NCBI GenBank assembly: GCA_905147135.1
Contig: LR990055.1
Coordinates: forward strand, 744,001 to 808,000
From: Blastobasis lacticolella
Lineage: Eukaryota; Arthropoda; Insecta; Lepidoptera; Blastobasidae
DNA length: 64,000 nt
Reading direction: 5' to 3'
Shown here in pieces: positions 56,361 to 64,000 of this stretch (position 1 is its first letter; each line of letters opens with the position of its first letter). A program made the translations under genes and the position numbers. Under the pieces are notes generated by a model. The model saw only the letters and a list, made by a program, of their open reading frames with translations. It made no database searches and was not told where the DNA came from.

Positions 56361-56671
56361 CCCACCAGTATTCACGTACCGAAACTCAAAATTATCTAAG
56401 TAAGTCTAAGTATATCTGTGTATCTGTCTGTTGTTGTTTCGCCTAGCGGGATTATCCTGCCAAGAACATACATGTACCGATCAGATACATGATCTGCTCC
56501 AATTAGGGCAGGTCAGGAGTACCCTCAATGTATGAATGTGGAAGAGGCTAGAGAGGTGTATCAGGATCGCAGCTTGTGGTACTTGATAGTCTCTGCCTAC
56601 CCCTATGGGATACGGGCTAGAGTATGAATGTATGTGAAATACTTACTGTCACGTAGTAATAATAAATAAAT

Positions 56672-56908
56672 TATAAATATTCAAGTACAAATTCACAGAG
56701 CGTCATCAAGCCCCAAACTAAGCAAAGCTTGTACTATGGGTGCTAGATAACTGATATACTACTTAAATACTTTTAAATACAAACTTGTTATACATAGACC
56801 CGTAACAGAAATTAAAATTTATCGTTTCAATTACTGCCTAGCCGGAAATCGAACCCGGGACCTCTTGCGTGGCAGACCGGCATGTTGACCACTGAACCAC
56901 TCAGGTCA
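56672..56908 (-). mobile_element. full-length SINE-2
   Basis: attcacagagcgtcatcaag, gtgctagataactgatatac, and head agccggaaatcgaacccggg with acctcttgcgtggcagacc. Confidence 0.7.
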
Positions 56909-56937
56909 GTCTTGATTGAAAAACAAACTTTCTACTT

Positions 56938-57465
56938 TTATCACTGCGATCTCCGATCCTCCTGCCAAGTGTAGAGGTTATGATAATTTCCTCTACTAAA
57001 GCTGCACTTGTACCGCCATTTTTTACCTAATAATTACTCGTCCACAGAAATGGATCAATCTGTGGCAATTAATGGAGGAATCTGGAGCAATTTAAATAAA
57101 ATGCGGCAATTATTTCCTCAGTATTGCTTTTAATTGCTCCATATTATGCCTTTTTTACATTGTAACAACATGTTAATAAAAACACTAAAATCCGTTGCCA
57201 GTAAACTCTCATCCATAGCCAATGACTACTGTTTAACAAAATTGCTAGTATAATATTGGCTAGTTGCCTATATTGATCCATGTTACTCCATGTGGCGGTA
57301 TATGGAGCAAGATTGCTGTAGATTGAAAAGTATTGCAGTAAATTGTTGAATGTTGTCGTGAAGTCCTAAATGACTACCATTGCCTAGAATTGAGCAATTT
57401 CATTGGCCAGTGTGGGAAGGCTGCTGTTCAGCAGTGGATTGTTACAAGCTGTTGCTGTAATGTAT
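56938..57465 (+). mobile_element. family-3 repeat split by an ATTGC-rich insertion
   Basis: cactgcgatctccgatcctc (56942) and ttcagcagtggattgttaca (57427) are the two family-3 parts. The approximately 420 bp between them has about ten GCAATT/ATTGC words, often ggagcaa or attgctcc, and no other match here. Confidence 0.45.
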
Positions 57466-58616
57466 TATGAAATATCACTCTTGTAATTCTAAATCTACAT
57501 TCATTAAAGTGATGATTCTGTTATTAAATTAATTCACTAATTGGGCCATAAATGTTATAATTTTCAGTTTCAAAGCCCTATATCTCACATTCCAATATTT
57601 CGTATGAACTCACTTCCATCGACATTAGAAGCCCAGAAACAGTCGAAAGTAAACAAACACACTCCCACGAACCTCGCTATAAATTGCACAAAACAAGCAT
57701 CAGTTCACGTCAATAGCGTCAAACTGACCTCGTCTCTTTCTCTCGCTGCCATTTTTGGTTGTAATATTTTTTCTCTCATTCACACCTTCGCATTTTTCCC
57801 GGAGGAGCTGGTAGCTGGTCAGCAAATGAAGCTATCGCGTGATCTGAAGCCATTGCTCAATATCAGCGGCCCTACGATACGGTGTACAGGCTGATGTATT
57901 ACCAGGGTAGGTATATACGTAGGTACAATGTAGCTATGCGGCAGATAAAATCAATTTTTAAAAAAACATGGTGCTATGGAGTCGATTAATTTAGTGTATG
58001 AGCCTAGTAAAGTGCACATATACCACTAGAGGGCGCGTCAGTCGACAGCAGTGCACTGTCGTGGAGTGATGTGTTGGTGTCGTGTGTGTGTTGACGGGCC
58101 ATCATGTGGAACGTGACATTTTATTTTCTAGCTACCATTATAAATAATGAAATCAAGTTAGTCGCAAGGGCAAAAGCTAGTCGGTACATTATAATCAGCA
58201 ACATCGTCATCATCAATTTGGCGCAAAATAGCTAATTTAGGGAATGGTGGCTTTCAAATATTTCTGATTGTGAATTCCAAACAAAGAACTGTTTCAATTG
58301 CTAAGTGATAAATGGGCAAACTTTCTGACAGTCGTCTACGGTGACAGTAAAGTGCTAAACATGTTTCTTGAATTGGAATGGATTAAATTAAGTAATTATA
58401 TTATATTAATAACCAATAAATTTATTATAAATATGCATTAGTAGTAAGTAAGTAAGTAAGCCAATATTATTAGTTCTTAATTATGATTTTTGATTTTTCA
58501 TATTGCATAAGGAGGCCAGCCGGTCCACCTGATTGAAAGAGGCCACCATTGACTAGGACAACAACCTAAGGGTGTGCCTTCAGGCAATTAGGGCAATATA
58601 TTCTCTTCAATATGAA
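57466..58616. other. no gene recognised
   Basis: 58442-58460 is an (AAGT)n run and 58495-58600 a family-5 stub (minus). The ORF at 57541-57894 is followed by a ggtaggta donor-like site but has no recognisable domain. Confidence 0.35.
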
Positions 58617-58758
58617 TGAGCGTCGGTGGCTTAAGGAATCCGACTCGTAAGCGAGAAGTACCGGGTTCTAATCCCACGGCAGCCAAGTACCAATGACTCT
58701 TTTCTGAATCATGTACATTACTTGAATGCTAACCGATGATCTTACGGTGAGGGAAAAC
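58617..58758 (+). mobile_element. SINE-1 head half
   Basis: gagcgtcggtggcttaagga, cgactcgtaagcgagaagta and gggttctaatcccac. Confidence 0.6.
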
Positions 58759-59675
58759 AACACTTTTAATTTGATAATAGTTCTACCAACATTACTATAG
58801 TTTAATAATATTTCACATCACCCTATGCATCCAAACAGCCTGTATCTAAATCGCGTCCGAGGCGAGCCGCTGACGTGCGGCGGTTAAAAACGAATTATAA
58901 CGGAGCACCCTGTAGCCGGCCATTTGTCATGAGCCGCCCGCTAGTGTAGAACACCCCTTATGTTATAGTACTGGAGATAGTGGGCAAAATATGGCAATGT
59001 TTATGTACTGTTTCTTTTCTAATAAAACCGTTTTGAGATCGTCGTCCATTCGTTATTTTTTCGTTTCTGGTGACAAAAACATCATCATAATCATCGCTCA
59101 TATTGACATAATGTACTCACAGCAGTCTCTCCCTTTAGACGCATAATAATTTCATTCAGACCTAATGGGTCGGCGACTGTATCCTAACGAGTGAGTATCC
59201 ATCCACATTCAAATTCATCATATTTCTTATCACATGACTGAAATGACAATCATCACAATCATAGTTACCAGCATGGACATAGACATCAGTAAACCAGAGA
59301 AGTTAAATAGTAGCGTGGTGTGTACAATGCAAGAGCATAAGTGCATGACCACCTCAAAAATGATATTTCTTTGGTTACTGTGGTTATACGAGTTTTATAA
59401 CATTCATGAATAAATTTTTTATTTATTATACAAAAATACCCTGGGGGTAAAGCACTAGTCCTTTTGGCGTAAGGGATAGCTAATGGTCCCTTTTTTTAGC
59501 AAACTTATTTTGGCTAAAGTTGCACCAAATACCGTATATGATGCTGTAACGACATAGGAAAATTTTCTTGAAGTTTTAATGCCATTATGCTCTTGTACTG
59601 TACCACGCTAGAACCACGATGGCGCTTCTCAACTTTTACATTACTGATGCCAGTATCTAACTTCCCTGGTATGAT
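58759..59675. other. no feature recognised
   Basis: Unassigned. Confidence 0.3.
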
Positions 59676-59729
59676 GATTATTTTACCCATCCTAAAAATA
59701 CTACCATTGTCAGGATGGGTAAAATAATC
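59676..59729. repeat. perfect 18-bp palindrome with an 18-nt loop
   Basis: gattattttacccatcct at 59676-59693 is the exact inverse of 59712-59729. Confidence 0.75.
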
Positions 59730-60336
59730 GCACCTAAACAAAGCACAAGCACTAGGACTATAATGGAATCCAGATGTTAGTTTGTTTTAGTTTTTTCCCT
59801 AACAAACGCACTAGGCGCGGTGCGTTCCGCTAACTCGTTTTTAATTACCGCTGTTTTATTTACAGAACTACTAATTAATGCTAATAGTAGGTAACATTTT
59901 TATTGTTTCATGCTCTACATTTTTAGCATGTAGAGTCACGTATATTGCAAACCGTTGGTTGTTTTCTTAATGATAAAACTTGCCTTTACTTAATTATTCA
60001 ACGGAAATCGTCGACATTTCAACAGAGATTGTTTGAGTAGCTGTAAGTGTGGTTAGTGTACTAAACCTTTGTAAATTAAACATTTAAATTATATGTTGAA
60101 GTGTATTTCAAACGTTTTAATTGTTACTGAATAATATTTTTTGGAACAGACTCGTTTAGGATATTTCTACACTGGCGAAAAAAAAAATTGCCATACCGTG
60201 CCGCCTTTGTACATCTCTGTTACTTTACTGTATCATTATGTCATGTTTGTGTACAATAAAGAATAAAGAAAAGCGATAAAGAAAGAAAGACACAGCTGAA
60301 AAATCTACAACCTTTCAAACTTTACAAATTAATGAA
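59730..60336. other. no feature recognised; LINE-type tail scrap
   Basis: 60205-60290 ends gtgtacaataaagaataaag, a retrotransposon-style tail. Confidence 0.35.
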
Positions 60337-60515
60337 ATATTTAATGTACATTTTAAGGGTATGTTCCGGGTTTCCTGCCGCGTACCTTTGTTGACGAGTA
60401 GCCCGATATTTCGACACAGTTGCATGCATCATGGTCACGGGACGACCCGGAACATACCCTTAAAATGTGTAATAATAACAGCGATATTTTAAAACATTAT
60501 GTTATATTTAATGTA
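60337..60515. mobile_element. foldback element, copy 2, with 12-bp target duplications
   Basis: Interior 60349-60503, flanked by atatttaatgta at 60337-60348 and 60504-60515. Inverted arms 60348-60370 and 60446-60468 are exact over 23 bp. The right extension gtaataataacagcgatat matches copy 1 in the same orientation, while the core is inverted relative to copy 1. Confidence 0.75.
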
Positions 60516-60559
60516 GTTACTGTAGGTGTATCGTTTAGACACAGGTAGGCGGTAGGTAA

Positions 60560-60755
60560 GTGGATGTTAAATCAGTTATTGCTGCACTTTATTTACAACG
60601 TAAAAAACGCTTAAGCCTGTACGGGCTCTTACATATACCTCTCCCTCCTTTCTCTCTCTCTCTCCTCTCTCTCGGCTCTCTTTGCCTGTTATTCGCTATG
60701 TATATCCTGTGCACAATAAACTGTTAAATAAATAATAAATAAATACATACAGCGT
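60560..60755 (+). mobile_element. LINE 3' end with a TC-rich run
   Basis: tctctctctc-rich at 60645-60685, then tcctgtgcacaataaactgt and taaataaataa; same tail as 8536-8715. Confidence 0.5.
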
Positions 60756-61685
60756 ACCCGACCCTAGCGCGCCCTAGGCCTAGCCGTTTCGAACCACATC
60801 AAGTCTCACTCGGCTGCTAAATTTACATTCTCCAAAATATTAAAACAAATAGAGCTGCATTCGGTAGAGCAAGCTAGTATTAAGATAACACTTTGCACCC
60901 GAGAGCATTTCGCATCGAAATGGGAGAGTCGAAATTGCATCTATAAACGCAATATAGAGTCGATGGTAGAGTCTAGGATAGAGGCATTTAGTGTAACATG
61001 TAGAGAAAATGTAGCCGAGGAAACGGCATCGAAAATGGGGTTGTGTTGTAAATCGATTACTAGAAATGTTTAGATGCAGAAAGGTTCCTTTTTGTAACAA
61101 CCAAGGTAGAGTTTTAGACAAAGAGTTTAAACAGAGTTCTACAATGAAATAACATTGACTTGACTATGTCGAAGTCGAGTAGATGGATGTCTCAAAACAC
61201 TCGACAAATATTATGAAACAAGATCCTTTATTAAACTGATTTTAATATCCACTCAAGTTTTAGAGTTAATTTTGAGAATGGTTATCCCGAGCACATGCAT
61301 ACGGTATCATAAATTTGACGTCAGTCTATACAGTCGGCGATCTACTAGGCCAGTGCTGCAAACCCTATGATAATGAACTGGATTTTAAATAAAGAAAATC
61401 TTTTTTCGGCGGGATAAAAACCACAACAAAACAATTTTATAACAGTGTCGATTCGGGCAGATAGGATTCCCAAGCACCAGACTTGATTCGAACGCAATAG
61501 CTTGGCGATTCTATGTTGAATAGTAATAAAATTTGCATATAAATGCATGCATTGCTGAGTTCGCGCGTTGTTTTCAAGTATAGTATGTATATCAAGAAAC
61601 GTAATTTTGTAAATTCCAAGAGAGCTAAACATATATCATGATGGCTAGGCTATTAGCCGCAGGATGCACCACTTTTAAAGAGGGG
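60756..61685. other. no gene recognised
   Basis: Unassigned. ORFs at 60840-61121 and 61345-61632 (minus) show no family pattern or splice context. Confidence 0.35.
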
Positions 61686-61933
61686 TAGGGCATAACGGGA
61701 TATCCGTTATGCCCTCTAACCTAAGCTCGACTGGGGAAGTACCACCACAAGCAATACTTTTATAATAATCTGGTCAGGTTCCTCTGGTAGCATGGAGGTC
61801 AGATGGCAGTCGCTCCACTGTAGTTACGTGATCTGCCAATTCCTGGGTCATGGTCAAGGCGGACCCCGAGCCCTCATGCAAGATGTGTAAAGATCAAGTG
61901 TGAATAGCACAACCGGGACATTAACGCCAATAT
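61686..61933 (+). mobile_element. family-5 piece followed by SINE-1 body
   Basis: 61686-61766 has ctcgactggggaagtaccac as in 19080. 61769-61933 is a SINE-1 body and tail (gtagcatggaggtcagatgg, ccgggacattaacgcc). Confidence 0.55.
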
Positions 61934-61968
61934 GTTTATTTTTCAATCTGTTTTGGTTTTTCTATTAA

Positions 61969-62071
61969 CAGGGTCGTGGAGGTCAGATGGCAGTCTGCCA
62001 AATCCTGGATCATGGTCAAGACGGTCCCCAGGGATACCCCTATAACCGGGACATCGACATCAAGATAGATT
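61969..62071 (+). mobile_element. SINE-1 fragment with internal deletion
   Basis: gtcgtggaggtcagatggca joined directly to gtctgccaaatcctggatca, skipping the usual gcgactccactgtaattac. Confidence 0.55.
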
Positions 62072-62477
62072 GACGCCAAAATTACACTAATAAGGACTAC
62101 GCCCTAATCTAATCAAAGTCATCCAAAGCCAGTAAGCAAATAAATCTCCGCAACCTATTCTAACTTCTAACATGCTGTTCCCACACCCCACACATTATCG
62201 AGCTTAGAGAATTTAATATCGCACGAAGTTGTAAGGGAAGTACGCAGTACATCTAAAATCGCAGTAGGGGCACATCTCTGGTGAAACATGGACGCTCTCA
62301 ACGAACGTCGGATTGTACGTGATCACAAAAATTTCAGCCGTCGATAGTAGATTATGTTGTAAGGGCACAAAATGATGTATTATGGCTATGGCGCTATTAC
62401 AAATTCAGAACCAAGCAAAGAAATTAATCTAGAGTGGAATTCTAGGAATTCCAAGTACGCTGCCCTGGGAAAAAACA
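62072..62477. other. no feature recognised
   Basis: Unassigned. Confidence 0.3.
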
Positions 62478-62556
62478 ATGTCCTAATTGGCAACGGTCGT
62501 ACGACGGACGTCGCCCAACCAATAGTAGACCTCAAAACCACCGTTGCCACTCTACT
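62478..62556 (+). repeat. family 8, copy 2
   Basis: tcctaattggcaacggtcgt and gacggacgtcgccc as in 631-725. Confidence 0.45.
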
Positions 62557-62987
62557 TTTCATCGACAAACTATTAACCATAAAGAAGCTTTATTTAAAAT
62601 ACATAAATCTCTACCTAAATAAAATAATGTTGTCATAACGACATGAACTGTGACTACCATATCTACCTCCTCCCTCAAACCGAGGTAACCTTAGCGGCGC
62701 ACAGTTCATCAGCTGTCAGTCCGCATTCGTCACGCGTCCCGTACGGACGTCACCGGGACGAGCACGATTTAATTTGAGGGGTGAAATGACAGCTTGAGGG
62801 GCGATGCGCCTTTGCATATGGAAAGTGGGAGCTGTTTAAAAGAATGTCATACAATGTCATATTGACGCCTAAAAATAATTTTACATGAATAACTAAATAA
62901 GTGTTTGATCTCTTTTAAAACTTTATTCAAATGAATTCCTCGCCTTTTCTGGCAGGCTTGATGCTGGCTTCATGAACTGGCTTACTC
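62557..62987. other. no feature recognised
   Basis: 62690-62770 is CpG-rich with cgtcacgcgtcccgtacgga. Otherwise unassigned. Confidence 0.3.
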
Positions 62988-63252
62988 TTGCTGTAGTTTA
63001 AGGTGGTTTTCTTAAGTATAATATACAATGTCAGGCGCGGTCTAGCTCTGCTTGGCATTATCGGATACTGACCGGCTCTGTCTGGTATTGTCGGACACGG
63101 TCCGGCCATTGTCGGCCTGGGATAGATGTGCTCCGGTCCTGGGGCGGCCAATATGCCACTGTATATTTCCTGCTTACTTTCCTACCCTCTCGTCTTTGAC
63201 GATTGAAAGCGATATTTAATGTCCTACCCAATAAAGATATTTTGATTTGATA
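62988..63252 (+). mobile_element. family-4 retroelement with internal 30-bp tandem units
   Basis: Internal near-repeats ggtctagctctgcttggcat/accggctctgtctggtattg/ggtccggccattgtcgg, then ttgacgattgaaagcgatat and the tail cccaataaagatattttgat. Most complete copy of the family here. Confidence 0.55.
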
Positions 63253-64000
63253 TGATCTTCCCTTTATCGCTACTTACCTGAAACATAAATCGTCTACCAA
63301 CATTCTAGGCTACCAAAACTCGTCATCTAGTAGCGCGTTGCCTCCCTTGCGGCCTGCCTTCGCCTGCGGTAACTGGCGAACCGCACACCGCTTTTAGACA
63401 AGATTGCCCGAATTTATAAGATTCTTAATTAACAAATGGCGCGGAAAGCCGCGTCGGTTCCAATCAAACTTTCCGACGCTTGCTCCACTTTGTTTCATGA
63501 ACCGATGAGTTGTAGCGAGTTCATTACTTATCAACTAAAATTGACGTCGGAGAAAATTGGGACCATTTATTAGCGGGTTTGATGGAGTTTCTGTGTCTGG
63601 CGAACAATTAAATGGGTTATGACTGATTTGTGTGGGAGCCAGCGTTTCATTTTTCTTGATTTGTGCTGTGATGATTTAACTGGCGTGGCATGGAATAGTA
63701 CTCACATAAATAGCACGCCCTGAATTCTGTGAAATTAATGATGTGTTAATTAACTTAATAGTACTTAACATTCCGGTAATATCGACCGAGCACTGATTTG
63801 TGACGTGACAGCGCTTTCCGTCAACTTTTTAGATACGCGCTATCTAAGGAAAACCTCTAGAGAGTTTGACCTTGGGAAGTCAAATGTTGGCGTTTCTTAT
63901 AATTTATCGTTTTAACAAGTAAAGGAAAAGGTTTTAATTTCTTATGTTATTCCAAGAGTAAATATCTGATATTATTGTGGTATGACCTTGGTGTGGTATG
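63253..64000. other. no gene recognised
   Basis: Unique-looking AT-rich DNA up to the window edge. Confidence 0.35.

Noticed and set aside
57541..57894. 117-codon ORF followed by a donor-like site
   Set aside because: Lacks any recognisable domain and its 5' part is AT-rich noncoding-looking; could be a first exon but unsupported.
1..64000. CRISPR array, bacterial operon, rRNA genes or integrated virus
   Set aside because: No regularly spaced direct repeats with unique spacers, no long prokaryotic ORFs, no rRNA-like blocks and no recognisable viral protein were seen.

Overview
The window looks like intergenic and intronic DNA from an insect, most probably a moth or butterfly. It is A+T-rich and very densely interspersed with short retroelements. 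Two unrelated tRNA-derived SINE families make up many of these, together with 5'-truncated non-LTR retrotransposon 3' ends carrying AATAAA-type tails, and foldback or MITE-like elements. Introns have GT..AG ends and the coding exons are small and G+C-rich. The species call rests on the general style of the repeats, not on a marker gene. I saw no bacterial operon, CRISPR array, rRNA or functional tRNA gene, and no recognisable virus.

Only two stretches look like host protein-coding DNA. (1) At 6587-6994 on the minus strand is one exon. Its last 16 codons read like the first strand of a pleckstrin-homology (PH) domain, and it stops at a strong splice donor. It resembles the N-terminus of Dok-7-like adaptor proteins. 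The following exons are not recognisable to the left, so they probably lie beyond position 1. (2) At 45388-46544 on the plus strand is a complete three-exon gene for a small four-membrane-span insect protein with an N-terminal CCxC and an LRTG motif. Its second exon carries a one-base frameshift, so it is either a broken allele or a sequence error. The two genes share no obvious pathway.

Layout: 1-6500 is dispersed repeats and probably intron of gene 1. 6587-7022 is the PH exon. 7.0-15 kb is mostly unassigned AT-rich DNA with SINE and LINE pieces and a degenerate minisatellite. 15.8-16.0 kb is a G+C-rich spot with E2F-like sites. 16.3-22.2 kb is a SINE-rich block, including one SINE with perfect 17-bp target duplications and a local 90-bp direct duplication. 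23.0-23.4 kb is a 397-bp foldback element. 24.9-32 kb is nested SINE/LINE debris. 33.1-33.8 kb holds CRE/ETS-like motifs followed by an inverted-repeat element with four forkhead-like motifs. 34.7-35.0 kb is a hairpin of two opposed SINEs. 35.97-36.14 kb is a 173-nt near-palindrome. 37.7-43 kb is LINE and SINE debris. 43.9-44.5 kb is CpG-rich. 45.4-46.5 kb is the four-span gene. 47.4-49.3 kb is a 5'-truncated non-LTR retrotransposon with reverse transcriptase and a restriction-like endonuclease domain. 49.3-64 kb is further debris, with a nested MITE at 54.2-54.6 kb.

I did not find a convincing new biological system. The most unusual material is structural. It includes two copies of a short foldback element whose core is flipped relative to its flank, and a series of exact or near-exact short-loop palindromes, two of them inside copies of one SINE family. 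There are also several long hairpins that could be checked for small-RNA production. Repeat families are named here by number only, because I could not search a repeat library.
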